Assembly (NCBI GenBank): GCA_034408745.1
Contig: JAWXCM010000137.1
Coordinates: 1 to 25,987, forward strand
DNA: 25,987 nt
Source of the DNA: JAWXCM01 sp034408745
GTDB taxonomy: Bacteria; Acidobacteriota; Terriglobia; Bryobacterales; Bryobacteraceae
Reading direction: 5' to 3'
Every line of letters begins with the position of its first letter. The first letter of the stretch is position 1. Positions 7,290 to 18,488 of this stretch are shown in pieces. The position numbers and the translations under genes are program-made. The notes beneath the pieces were generated by a model, which worked only from the letters and a program-made list of their open reading frames with translations, was not told the DNA's origin and searched no databases.

Positions 7290-7329
7290 AAATAGAAAGG
7301 CCCGCTCACCGGTTAGGTGTCGCGGGCCT
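7290..7329 (-). terminator. Attenuator terminator hairpin upstream of hisI (segments 3:4)
   Basis: On the minus strand, AGGCCCGC (7329-7322) pairs perfectly with GCGGGCCT (7305-7298). An inner CACC with GGTG stem closes a 5-base loop, and the structure is followed at once by TTTCTATTT. It is a good intrinsic terminator lying between the leader peptide and hisI, about 9 bases before the hisI start. Termination here would switch off the whole operon. Confidence 0.85.
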
Positions 7330-7404
7330 GTTTGCTCGTCTAAATCAAGAAATGCGGTACGGAGCACGGCCCACTTACGGCAAAAGATGCTGGTGATGGC
7401 CGTG
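7290..7404 (-). promoter_or_regulatory. Histidine-operon transcription attenuator
   Basis: Four segments can be paired by eye on the minus-strand RNA. Segment 1 is CACGGCC (7404-7398), made of the leader His codons, and pairs perfectly with GGCCGTG (7371-7365). After a 2-base bulge, CAC (7395-7393) pairs with GTG (7374-7372). Segment 2, GTGGGCC (7374-7368), begins right after the leader stop codon and can instead pair with GGCCCGC (7328-7322), with one G-U pair; this occupies the 5' arm of the terminator. Segments 3 and 4 form the terminator. In the classical model, ribosomes stalled at uncharged His codons cover segment 1, free segment 2 and produce the 2:3 antiterminator. Ribosomes that reach the stop cover segment 2 and allow termination. 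The pairings are directly visible; the regulatory logic is inference from enterobacterial precedent. Confidence 0.82.
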
Positions 7405-7449
7405 AGCGAACATGAAATCGAAGTATATCATGGGCTCATCCACGTTCAT
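7375..7449 (-). CDS. hisL: Histidine-operon leader peptide, 24 aa
   Basis: This short reading frame runs from ATG 7449-7447 to TAA 7377-7375 and ends in FAHGHHQHLLP, with four His codons among six consecutive codons. AGGA at 7460-7457 lies 7 nt before the first ATG. A second in-frame ATG at 7431 gives an 18-residue form starting MIYFDFMF, but it has a weaker ribosome site. The His codons form segment 1 of the attenuator, and the stop codon abuts segment 2. The peptide itself presumably has no function beyond being translated. I use hisL by analogy with the enterobacterial leader, which is not homologous in sequence. Confidence 0.85.
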   Translation of the reverse strand: MNVDEPMIYFDFMFAHGHHQHLLP

Positions 7450-7461
7450 CGGCCTGTCCTG

Positions 7462-7490
7462 TTATTAGGCCGCATGCGCTTCGTATGCAA
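7462..7490 (-). promoter_or_regulatory. Weak candidate promoter for the his operon
   Basis: TTGCAT (7490-7485) and TAATAA (7467-7462) are separated by exactly 17 bases on the minus strand. Each box matches only 3 of 6 consensus positions. A start about 7 nt downstream would fall near 7455, inside or just after the ribosome site of the longer leader peptide, which is a difficulty. With this promoter the shorter leader (ATG 7431) would be the natural one. No better pair was found by eye between here and 7542. Confidence 0.3.
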
Positions 7491-7542
7491 CTTTTCCGGC
7501 ATCCGTTGCGAGGCCAAAACCATCACCCTGTTTGGGAGTGTA

Positions 7543-8823
7543 ATGAGACGTAGACCCTTTTCACCGATTTTCCCGCTCGTCATCCTGGCCGCTTCGAGTC
7601 TGTATGTCGGTTGCGCTTCAAACGCTCAAAGCAGTAAAGGCGCCCAAGGCCAGGAGCCGCCGCCAGCGGTCGTCGAAGTAATCGAGGCGAAGCAGGCGGA
7701 TGTTCCTGTCTTCTCCGAATTCCCTGCGCAGACTTACGCCCGCAACCAGGTGGACGTGCGGGGCCGCGTCACCGGCTATGTCGAGAAGTGGCTGTTCAAA
7801 CCTGGCTCGGTTGTAACGGCCGGACAGCCGTTGTATGTGCTCGACCTCAGACCTTATCGCGCAGCCGTCCAACAGGCGCAGGGCAACGTGCAACAACAGG
7901 AAGCTGACGTCGATTTCGCGCGCCGTCAGGTGTCCATGCTGCAGGCAGAGGCCAACCTGGCTTCGGCGGAAGCCAACCTCGTGAAAGCTCAGCAGGACTA
8001 CCAGCGATTTAAGCCACTCGTCGAGCAGGATGCCGCCGCTCGTCGGGACCTTGAAGCCGCCGAGGCCGCGCTGCGTGCAGCGGAGGCCACCGTCCGCGCC
8101 AACAAAGCCAACGTGGAGCAGACGCGGCTTCAGACGCAGACGCAGATCCAGGGCAATGAAGGCAAGCTCGAAGCACTGCGGGGCGCGCTGCAAACAGCGA
8201 ATTTAAACCTCGAGTACGGCACCATTAAAGCGCCCATCGGTGGCCTAATCGGCGACACCACAGTCGCGGTTGGCGGCCTGGTAAATCCCACGGCGGCCAC
8301 TCCGCTGACCACCATCATGCCGCTCGACCCCATCTGGGTTCGACTCCAGATGAGCGAGACGCAGTTCCTCGCGTACGGCCGGCGCAAGGCCTCCGGGGAC
8401 AGCACGCCCATTACGCTGATGCTGGCCGATGAAACCGAGTTCGGCTCGAAGGGCCGCATCGAGAACAGTTCCAATCAGGTGGATTCGCGCACTGGCACAC
8501 TGGAACTCCAGGCGAGTTTTCCCAATCCAGGCGGACGGCTGCTGCCAGGCCAGTTCGGCCGCGTGCGCTTCCAGACGGCACAACGTCAGGGCGTAATCGT
8601 GGTGCCGCAGCGGGCCGTCCAGCAACAACAGAATATCCAGGCCGTGATGACCGTTGGACCTGACAACAAGGTGCAGGTCCGGGCCGTGAAGACCGCCGAA
8701 CGTGTCGGCGACGGCTGGGTTATCGAACAGGGCATCAAGCCGGGTGACAGGGTGATCGTCGAGGGCCAGCTTCGCGTCCGCCCCGGCGGTACTGTCACTC
8801 CGCGGCCATTCAAAGGAAAATAA
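7543..8823 (+). CDS. RND efflux membrane-fusion (periplasmic adaptor) lipoprotein
   Basis: The product (426 aa) is the adaptor of a tripartite efflux pump, linking the inner-membrane transporter to the outer-membrane channel. A signal sequence (residues 1-23) ends in a lipobox-like YVGC with the lipid-modified Cys24. It continues with a barrel-sandwich/lipoyl half (VRGRVTGYVEKWLFKPGSVV), a long Ala/Gln/Glu-rich alpha-helical hairpin at roughly 105-225, the second lipoyl half (YGTIKAPIGGLIGDTTVAVGGLV) and a beta-barrel plus membrane-proximal domain ending RPFKGK. This is the order of AcrA/MexA proteins. I use ATG 7543 because GGAG precedes it and it starts the signal peptide; the frame stays open much further upstream but overlaps hisI antisense. 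The next gene begins 2 nt downstream. Substrates cannot be told from sequence. Confidence 0.93.
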   Translation: MRRRPFSPIFPLVILAASSLYVGCASNAQSSKGAQGQEPPPAVVEVIEAKQADVPVFSEFPAQTYARNQVDVRGRVTGYVEKWLFKPGSVVTAGQPLYVLDLRPYRAAVQQAQGNVQQQEADVDFARRQVSMLQAEANLASAEANLVKAQQDYQRFKPLVEQDAAARRDLEAAEAALRAAEATVRANKANVEQTRLQTQTQIQGNEGKLEALRGALQTANLNLEYGTIKAPIGGLIGDTTVAVGGLVNPTAATPLTTIMPLDPIWVRLQMSETQFLAYGRRKASGDSTPITLMLADETEFGSKGRIENSSNQVDSRTGTLELQASFPNPGGRLLPGQFGRVRFQTAQRQGVIVVPQRAVQQQQNIQAVMTVGPDNKVQVRAVKTAERVGDGWVIEQGIKPGDRVIVEGQLRVRPGGTVTPRPFKGK

Positions 8824-8825
8824 GC

Positions 8826-11992
<3,167 letters not shown>

Positions 11993-11993
<1 letters not shown>

Positions 11994-13405
11994 TGTCGAT
12001 CCGCGGAATCCTGCTCGGCATTAGTCTGCTGGCACTGACCACTTCCTGCACAGTGGGGCCGAACTACAAACGGCCCGCTGTGCCGACTCCGCCGCAGTAT
12101 CGAGGTCCGCAGCCCGAAGCGGCCGCCGATCTGAAGGCATCTGTCGCCGACCATAAGTTCTTCGACCTGTTCAAAGACGAAGCGCTGCAGGCAACCGTCG
12201 ACACGGCGCTGAAGAACAACTTCGACCTTCGTATTGCGGCCGAGCGCATCCAGCAGGCTCGTGCGCAATATGGCATTCAGCGCGCGAGTCTGTTTCCGTT
12301 TGTGAGCGGCGCCGTGCAGTGGAACGCCACGCGTGCGTCCACACTGGGCTCGCTTCCATTCATCTCCGAAGATGCCAGCCTGCAGTTTGCGTACACGCAG
12401 GCGGGAATCAGCGTGAACTGGGAGCTCGACATCTGGGGCCGTATTCGCCGGCTTACCGAAGCGGCAAGGGCGCAGTATCTGGCGACCGAAGAAGCGCGCA
12501 ATGCCATCAGGGTGTCGCTGACTTCCGACGTGGCCTCCGCATGGTTCCAGTTGCATGAACAGGATCTCGAACTCGCAATCAGCAGGCAGACGCGGGATAT
12601 CGCGGCCGATGGTCTTCGGCTTACCAACCTGCGGAGAGATCGAGGCGTTGCCAGCGGGCTCGATGTACGTCAGGCGGAGCAACTGCTTTACACGGCGACC
12701 TCGCAGATCACAATCGCCGAACGGAACATCGGGCAGACTGAGGATCAGCTCAGCTTCCTCCTCGGCCAGCAGCCCGGCCCTGTTACACGCGGCCGGCCGC
12801 TGGAGCAGGTGATCCCGCAAGTCGAGCTGCCGCCTGGTCTGCCAGCGGACCTGCTCGCGCGCAGGCCTGATATTCGACAGGCGGAGCAGACGCTGATCGC
12901 GGCGAACGCCAACATCGGCGCGGCGCGCGCGCAGTACTTCCCCCAGATCGCTCTCACGGCGTTTGGCGGTGGCCAGAGCCGCGCTCTGATGCGACTCCTC
13001 GATACACCCGCGCGGCTGGCGACGATCAACCCGCAGGCTCTGATTCCGATTTTCCGCGCGGGTCAGGTGCGCAACACCGTGCGTCTTACTGAAGCGCAGC
13101 AACGCGAGGCACTGGTCCTGTATGAGCGCACCATCTTCGCTGCACTGCGCGACGTGTCAGACGCGTTGATCGCGGTCGACCGTATCCGCGAGCAGCGTTC
13201 GCAGCAGGAGAACCTGGTGAAGGCGCTGGCCGACAGCTCGCGGCTCGCACGCCTCCGGTATGAGGGGGGGCTCGACAGCTACCTGCAGGTTCTCGACGCA
13301 CAGCGCAATTTGTTCTCCGGTCAGCTCGTGCTGGCGCAGGTGCGATTGCTGGAATTGCAGTCGGTGTTGCGGCTGTATCGCTCCCTCGGCGGCGGCTGGC
13401 AATAA
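11993..13405 (+). CDS. Outer-membrane efflux lipoprotein, NodT/OprM type
   Basis: The 470-residue outer-membrane channel is the exit duct of the RND pump. The signal peptide ends LTTSC with lipid-modified Cys19, followed by TVGPNYKRPAVP, the hallmark start of NodT-type factors. Two internally similar halves are visible: ALKNNFDLRIAAERIQQARAQYGIQRA with SVNWELDIWGRIRR, and LLARRPDIRQAEQTLIAANANIGAARAQYFP. This matches the two outer-membrane-efflux repeats. The ATG overlaps the pump stop by one base (TAATG), so the three genes form one operon. The region just before IPIFRAGQVRNTVR is shorter than in OprM, with no sign of a frameshift. No local regulator gene lies beside this operon. Confidence 0.94.
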
Positions 13406-13415
13406 CAAACCGGGC

Positions 13416-13454
13416 TCGCATCGTGACAGAATACGAAGCTACGTCACGATGCGA
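13416..13454 (+). promoter_or_regulatory. Perfect 12-bp inverted repeat covering the start codon of the hydrolase gene
   Basis: TCGCATCGTGAC (13416-13427) and GTCACGATGCGA (13443-13454) are exact inverted copies separated by 15 bases. The right arm contains the ATG (13449-13451) of the following gene, and no Shine-Dalgarno sequence is seen before it. In RNA it would be a strong hairpin hiding the start codon. In DNA it could be an operator. It lies 10 bases after the efflux operon stop codon, so it could also stop read-through, but it has no T-run. Confidence 0.7.
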
Positions 13455-15125
13455 TCCCCGATTCTCCTCCTCATCGCCGCGGCCCTGACCGCTTCGGCCC
13501 AGCAACCTCCCCAGGCCCAGCCCCCGAAGCTGCCGCCGATGCCCGACAACGTCGTACATGAGCGTGACATCGAGTACTCCAGCGTGGGTGCGCGGGTCGC
13601 GATGGATATCGTTCGGCCCAAAGGTCTGAGCTCCACGGACCGGCTGCCCACCGTGCTGTTCATCCATGGCGGAGGCTTCCGCGCGGGCAACCGCGAGAGC
13701 TATCTGGCGCAGGCCGCAAGGCTCGCGCAACGCGGCTATGTCACGGCTACGGCCAGCTACCGGCTCGCTCCCAGGCACCAGTTCCCGGCTGCTGTCGAGG
13801 ACGTGAAGGCCGCCGTCCGATTCCTGCGCGCGAACGCAGCGAAGTACAACGTCGACACGGAACACATCGGAACCATGGGCGGAAGCGCGGGAGGCCATCT
13901 GGTCCTGATGCTCGGCCTGACAGCGGGAGTGCCGGAACTGGAAGGCACCGGTCCGAATCGAGATCAGTCAAGCGCTGTGCAGTGCGTGGTCAACTACTAT
14001 GGCCCGTCGGACTTCACGCAGTCCTATCAGAAGAGTGTCGACGCGGCGATCGTACTGCCCATGTTTCTCGGCGGCGACCTCAATCACAATCGACGCATTC
14101 ACCAGATGTCGAGCCCTCTCAACTGGGTCACGCCTCGTGCCGCACCCACGCTTTCGATCCATGGCACTGAGGACACCTTCGTCGCGTATGAGCAGTCGTT
14201 GTGGATCACGGAGCGGCTTGTCAACGCGGGTGTGCCGGCGGAACTCGAGACCATTTCCGGCGCGGGTCATGGATTCCGTGGCGCGGATGCCGAGCGCGCC
14301 GAGGCTCGTGCGTTTGCGTACTTCGACAAGTACCTGAAGGCGAAGCCGGAGTCACGCAGGATCCTCGTGTCGGACCATGGGCCAAAGGGCGAGATCGTGG
14401 CCATGGAGTGGCCTTCGGGCAGGGAGCTTTGGACGAAGCCCAACACACGCGGTCACGACGTGCAGTCGCTGCCCAACGGCCACACGCTCTTCACCATCGG
14501 TGGACAGAAGAAAGTGGTGGAGCTCGACGAGAAGCAGCAGCCCGTGTGGGAATACGGCGACGGCCTCGAGCACCCGCTTGCGGCGCAGCGTCTGCCGAGC
14601 GGTAATACGCTGATCGCCGACGCCCGTGCAGGTCGAGTGCTGGAGGTAACTCCGGACAAGAAGGTGGTGTGGAAGTACGAAACCGAAGATATCGGCAAAA
14701 TGCGAATGCGCAACGCGCACCGTACCGACAAAGGCACCACGCTGATCGCGGTGGAGGCTGTGGCGAAGCTGATTGAGGTGGATAAGTCGGGCACCATTGT
14801 GTGGAGCTGGCAAGCGCCTGAGAAGGACGCGCGCCGTCTCTACATGGGCCGCCGTCTTGCCAACGGCAACACGGTCGTGAGCCTGTCCGATCCCGGCGAG
14901 ATCGTCGAGGTCTCACCGGACGGCAAGGTGGTGCGTTCCATCGGAGGCAAGAGTCTCGATGTGCAGATGGGCTGGGCCTCGGGCTTCGTAGAACTGCCCG
15001 GCGGCAATCTGCTGATCTCCGATTACACTGGCCGCCGCCTGCTGGAAGTGGACCCAAAGGGCAAGGTGGTGAACGAACTGCGCACCGGCCAGCGAACGGT
15101 CGCCAGCGTCGAAGTTATCCGCTGA
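13449..15125 (+). CDS. Secreted alpha/beta hydrolase (esterase/lipase-like) fused to a C-terminal beta-propeller
   Basis: The 558-residue protein has a signal peptide (MRSPILLLIAAALTASA), then an alpha/beta-hydrolase domain (about 35-297). This carries the HGGGF oxyanion motif (73-77), the nucleophile Ser146 in GGSAGG, Asp242 in HGTEDTF and His274 in GAGHGF, as in BD-FAE/hormone-sensitive-lipase-like esterases. From about residue 303 it becomes a propeller of repeated units with LPNGHTL, LPSGNTLIAD, LANGNTVVS and LPGGNLLIS. Each is followed by a VxEVD/P-type strand and a VVW or similar strand, like PQQ- or arylsulfotransferase-type blades. The protein probably acts in the periplasm or outside the cell on an esterified carbohydrate or ester. 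The propeller may bind substrate. It converges on the sulfatase gene, with an 11-nt overlap of the 3' ends. The role is inference. Confidence 0.85.
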   Translation: MRSPILLLIAAALTASAQQPPQAQPPKLPPMPDNVVHERDIEYSSVGARVAMDIVRPKGLSSTDRLPTVLFIHGGGFRAGNRESYLAQAARLAQRGYVTATASYRLAPRHQFPAAVEDVKAAVRFLRANAAKYNVDTEHIGTMGGSAGGHLVLMLGLTAGVPELEGTGPNRDQSSAVQCVVNYYGPSDFTQSYQKSVDAAIVLPMFLGGDLNHNRRIHQMSSPLNWVTPRAAPTLSIHGTEDTFVAYEQSLWITERLVNAGVPAELETISGAGHGFRGADAERAEARAFAYFDKYLKAKPESRRILVSDHGPKGEIVAMEWPSGRELWTKPNTRGHDVQSLPNGHTLFTIGGQKKVVELDEKQQPVWEYGDGLEHPLAAQRLPSGNTLIADARAGRVLEVTPDKKVVWKYETEDIGKMRMRNAHRTDKGTTLIAVEAVAKLIEVDKSGTIVWSWQAPEKDARRLYMGRRLANGNTVVSLSDPGEIVEVSPDGKVVRSIGGKSLDVQMGWASGFVELPGGNLLISDYTGRRLLEVDPKGKVVNELRTGQRTVASVEVIR

Positions 15126-16530
15126 CCGGCTGACGCCAGTCGAACCCTTCGTTGCGGACCTCTTCCTGGAGCTTCAGGAGGCGGTCCGCCATGGATTTCA
15201 GCCGCGCCGGTTCCTTCTCCGCGAGATTCGTCTTTTCCCCTAAATCCGAACGCAAATTATACAATTCAAATTTGTCGATACGGATTTTCTTCACTTCTTC
15301 CATCAGCTCCGGCTTGAACGTCTCCAGTTTCTCGCGCGACCCACGGCGGGAATCGATGCCGACGATCTTCCAGTCGCCATCTCGCATCGACGCGACGGGA
15401 GCCCCGAGCCCCATGTAGTAGTGCCAGTGCAGCGGTGTGGCTCGACGAATCTTGCCGCCCTTTAGCGCAGGCATTACATCGGTTCCGTCGATCTTTCGGT
15501 CCGACGGCACCTTGACCCCTGCCAGGTTGCAAGCCGTCGGCAACACGTCCACGCCACACACAGGTTCGGTCACCGTTGATCCTGCTTTGATCCCCGGCGC
15601 GCGCACGATTCCGGGCACCCGGTAGCCACCCTCGTACAGGTGCAGCTTCATACCTCGAAGCAGTCCCGGGCTGCCCCAGGAGCGCCACGATTCGGGATAG
15701 CGATTGCGCGTCTCAGGTCCGTTGTCGCTGGTGAACATAACGAAAGTGTCGTCTTTCTGTCCGCGTGCATCCAGCTCCCGCATCAGCCGTCCAAACTCAT
15801 GGTCGGTCTGCGTGACGTTCCCGTAGTAAATCGCCTGACCACGCTCGGTAAAGCGCTCATACATCCCGGTGAATTCGGCATCGGTAGCCACAGGCTCATG
15901 AGGGGAATGGAAGCAGACGAACAGGCAGTACGGCTTGTCCTTCGGCACGGTCTTCAGCCAACCCACCGCCTCGTCGACGATCAACTTACTCGAATGCCCC
16001 TGCAGCGGCCCCACCTTGTCGCCATTTCGCGCGAAATTCGTCGGATTAATGTGCGATGGCGCCGCATTATTCTGCGTCGAGAACCAGTGCTGGAACCCAT
16101 GGTCACCGGGCTGCGGCTGAGCCTTCGAGTTGAACATGCCGTTGCAGTGCCATTTGCCCGAATGACATGTGGCGTATCCCGCGTCGCGCAGCAGCTTCGC
16201 GAACGTGATCTCACCCGCGCGCAAATGCATCGGCGAGCCCGGCGGAATCCAGTCATATACACCGACTCTGTCCGGTGTCCGCCCCGTCAACAGGCCAGAT
16301 CGGGATGCCGAGCAAACCGGCGCAGCCGCGTAGCAGTCCGTCAGCCTGGCCCCCTGCTTCGCAAACGCATCCAGATTCGGCGTCCTGATGGCAGGATGTC
16401 CGAAGCAGCCGAGGTCGCCATACCCCAGGTCATCGCACAACACAATCACGATGTTAGGCTGCTTGCCTGCACCACGAACCATCGCCGGCGCGCCCGCCGA
16501 TGCTGCCATAAATGCCCGGCGCGTCATCAT
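15115..16530 (-). CDS. Tat-exported sulfatase, formylglycine type
   Basis: The 471-residue arylsulfatase-superfamily enzyme has a twin-arginine signal (MMTRRAFMAASAGAPAM). The sulfatase core begins QPNIVIVLCDDLGYGD, with metal ligands Asp33/Asp34. The modification site is CSASRSGLLTGR with Cys73. This is the CxAxR variant of the usual CxPxR signature, so it should still be converted to formylglycine by a maturase not seen here. The metal-site segment MFTSDNGPE and the Lys in SGKWH are present. It overlaps the DUF1080 gene by 3 nt (ATGATGA) with GAGGCG upstream, so it is co-translated. The reading frame is open to 16689, but ATG 16530 starts the Tat signal. The natural sulfated substrate is not evident. 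Confidence 0.92.
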   Translation of the reverse strand: MMTRRAFMAASAGAPAMVRGAGKQPNIVIVLCDDLGYGDLGCFGHPAIRTPNLDAFAKQGARLTDCYAAAPVCSASRSGLLTGRTPDRVGVYDWIPPGSPMHLRAGEITFAKLLRDAGYATCHSGKWHCNGMFNSKAQPQPGDHGFQHWFSTQNNAAPSHINPTNFARNGDKVGPLQGHSSKLIVDEAVGWLKTVPKDKPYCLFVCFHSPHEPVATDAEFTGMYERFTERGQAIYYGNVTQTDHEFGRLMRELDARGQKDDTFVMFTSDNGPETRNRYPESWRSWGSPGLLRGMKLHLYEGGYRVPGIVRAPGIKAGSTVTEPVCGVDVLPTACNLAGVKVPSDRKIDGTDVMPALKGGKIRRATPLHWHYYMGLGAPVASMRDGDWKIVGIDSRRGSREKLETFKPELMEEVKKIRIDKFELYNLRSDLGEKTNLAEKEPARLKSMADRLLKLQEEVRNEGFDWRQPVSG

Positions 16531-17144
16531 GAAAGCGCCTCGACCGTAATGTTGCGGAATTTTACGACGTGATCGTGCGGCTGACCGCCATGAATCTGCA
16601 TCCCCACCAGGCCGCGATCTGCCGGCAAAGGCAACCACAGATTCACCTGCTCGCCGTTCAGCCGCACCACAATTCGTTGCCCGCGGCATTCGATGTCATA
16701 GCGGTTCCACTGATCTTCGACTCCCACCACCTTGATGGGTCCCTTGCGGTTGTAGATCGCTCCCGTCAGGTTCTTCGGGTCGTTGTAATCAATCTGCACT
16801 TCCACCCCGTCGGTCTCCCTGATTTGCGCGGGACGGGCATCGCCCTTTGCGCCAAACTCCCGCTGTGGTTGCCGAACGTACACACCGCTGTTTCCGCCTT
16901 TTGTGATAAACCACTCCAGCCGCAGCCGAAAATCGCCGAATTCTTCTTCGGTAAACAAATAGCCCGGGCCGGGCTTCGCGTGGTCGCATCGACCCACAAG
17001 CACTCCGTCCTCAATGGTCCAGATGCCATTCGCGCTGTGCTTCCAGCCCTTCAGCGAGCGCCCGTCGAACAGCGTCCGCTCCGCGGCTCCGCGAGCCACA
17101 CAGGCCGCGCCCGCTCCCACCAGCCATTCCCGCCGACTCAGCAT
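16527..17144 (-). CDS. Tat-exported DUF1080 (3-keto-disaccharide hydrolase-like) protein
   Basis: The 205-residue protein belongs to the DUF1080 family, with a concanavalin/LamG-like jelly-roll fold. The N-terminus MLSRREWLVGAGAACVARGA is a Tat signal. The mature part has the family marks ERTLFDGRSLKGWKH, FGDFRLRLEWFITKGGNSGVYVR, TDGVEVQIDY, TGAIYNRKGP and GLVGMQIHGG. Some DUF1080 proteins are known or proposed to act on 3-keto-glucosides, and many occur beside sulfatases in Planctomycetes and Acidobacteria. The ATG overlaps the upstream sulfatase stop by one base (TAATG) with GGAGG just before. Sitting between two sulfatases, it probably helps process a sulfated or oxidised glycoside. This substrate guess is inference. 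Confidence 0.88.
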   Translation of the reverse strand: MLSRREWLVGAGAACVARGAAERTLFDGRSLKGWKHSANGIWTIEDGVLVGRCDHAKPGPGYLFTEEEFGDFRLRLEWFITKGGNSGVYVRQPQREFGAKGDARPAQIRETDGVEVQIDYNDPKNLTGAIYNRKGPIKVVGVEDQWNRYDIECRGQRIVVRLNGEQVNLWLPLPADRGLVGMQIHGGQPHDHVVKFRNITVEALS

Positions 17145-18487
17145 TATTCCCTCCGGACCGCTTTTTCTTTCGCACGCATATCGGCCATCAGCCTGCCCAG
17201 CCGCCGCCGTGAAGACTCGGCCTCCGAACCACCCGAACCTGCTGCGATTGGCTGAGTCTCATCGGGGTCGACGGCCGGCTCGAACAGCCGCCCGTCCTCA
17301 TACAGCTTAAATCGCTTGTCGCGCGAGTAGCGCACACGCCGGAACTTGTCCTTGTCCCAGCCCGGCCGCGGATCGTACCACCAGTAGATCGCATCGCGAG
17401 GATTGCCCTTCTGTCCGCGAATCTGTGGCAGAAAGCTGCGCCCGTCGAGGGTGACGCCTTTCGGGGCGGGCACGCCGGCCGCTTCGAAAATGGTCGGCAC
17501 AAAGTCGGTGGAATCCACCAGATCGTCCGACACACTGCCTGCCTTCGACGTCCCTTTCCAGTTCGCAATCAGCGGAACCATCGTCCCGGTATCGAGCGTG
17601 AGATTCTTCCCGCCCTTCACACCACGGGAACCCACGCGCGACGTGATGGACTGGGACGTGCCGTTATCGCCATAGAACAGAATCAGTGTGTTTTCCCGAA
17701 GCCCCAGCGCGTCGATCTTCGCCACCAGCCGGCCGACCGTGGAGTCCAGATACTCCACCATATCCTTGAAATTGGAGGTGTTCGCCTTCAGCCTCGCGGT
17801 TGTCCACGATGCGCTCTTCGGCGTCGGGTTGAATGGATCATGCGTGAGCGTCATCGGGTAGTACACAAAGAACGGCCGCCCGCGATTCCGCTCCATGAAC
17901 CGGCCCGCGAAATCGCAGAATAAATCGTCGCCGAATTCGCCCCGCAAATTCTTCTTCAGGACGCCGTCTTCGTAGACCGTCGGGTCGCCGTGGCGCGAGC
18001 CCTTGTCCTCCGTATGACCGGCATGCCAGACGCTGTAATCGTCGAAGCCCGCGTCTTCGATGCGCTGCCCTTTGGCGCGCCACTCCGGCTCATAATCCGG
18101 CGGATTGTAACTCCAAAACTGCCATTTCCCGGCAATGCAGGTTTTATATCCCGCAGCCCGCATCCAGTGGCCGAACGTCTGCTCCTTCGGGTCCATGATC
18201 CCGAATGCTTTCCAGTTACGGAAGTTCAGCTGACCGGTCATCAGCTGCAGCCGCGTCGGCGTACAGAGCGGCGTGGAATGAGCCTGAGCGAACCGCACAC
18301 CAGTAGCTGCCAGGGAGTCGAGGTGAGGCGTCCGGTACGATGTCCCACCGTACGCCCCAACGCACTCGGCCCCGAAATCGTCAGCCAGAATGAGAACGAT
18401 ATTCGGACGGGTGGCTGCGCGAGCCCGCGTACCAGCCGCCAGTGCCGAGAGAAGAAACGAACGGCGCGTCATGGCCATGGCGCGCAT
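17144..18487 (-). CDS. Tat-exported sulfatase, formylglycine type (upstream copy)
   Basis: The sulfatase (447 aa) has a Tat signal (TRRSFLLSALAAGTRARA). The core begins RPNIVLILADDFGAE with Asp36/Asp37. The signature CTPTRLQLMTGQ carries the formylglycine cysteine Cys75 in canonical CxPxR form. IAGKWQ and LILFYGDNGT supply the other active-site Lys and metal ligands. It is only distantly similar to the second sulfatase and is not a recent duplicate. Three in-frame ATGs lie within the first six codons (MRAMAM). I give the outermost at 18487, which is separated by one base from the stop codon of the upstream 1135-residue gene. None of the three has a strong ribosome site. The short spacing implies co-transcription with that gene. 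Confidence 0.92.
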   Translation of the reverse strand: MRAMAMTRRSFLLSALAAGTRARAATRPNIVLILADDFGAECVGAYGGTSYRTPHLDSLAATGVRFAQAHSTPLCTPTRLQLMTGQLNFRNWKAFGIMDPKEQTFGHWMRAAGYKTCIAGKWQFWSYNPPDYEPEWRAKGQRIEDAGFDDYSVWHAGHTEDKGSRHGDPTVYEDGVLKKNLRGEFGDDLFCDFAGRFMERNRGRPFFVYYPMTLTHDPFNPTPKSASWTTARLKANTSNFKDMVEYLDSTVGRLVAKIDALGLRENTLILFYGDNGTSQSITSRVGSRGVKGGKNLTLDTGTMVPLIANWKGTSKAGSVSDDLVDSTDFVPTIFEAAGVPAPKGVTLDGRSFLPQIRGQKGNPRDAIYWWYDPRPGWDKDKFRRVRYSRDKRFKLYEDGRLFEPAVDPDETQPIAAGSGGSEAESSRRRLGRLMADMRAKEKAVRRE

Positions 18488-18488
18488 T

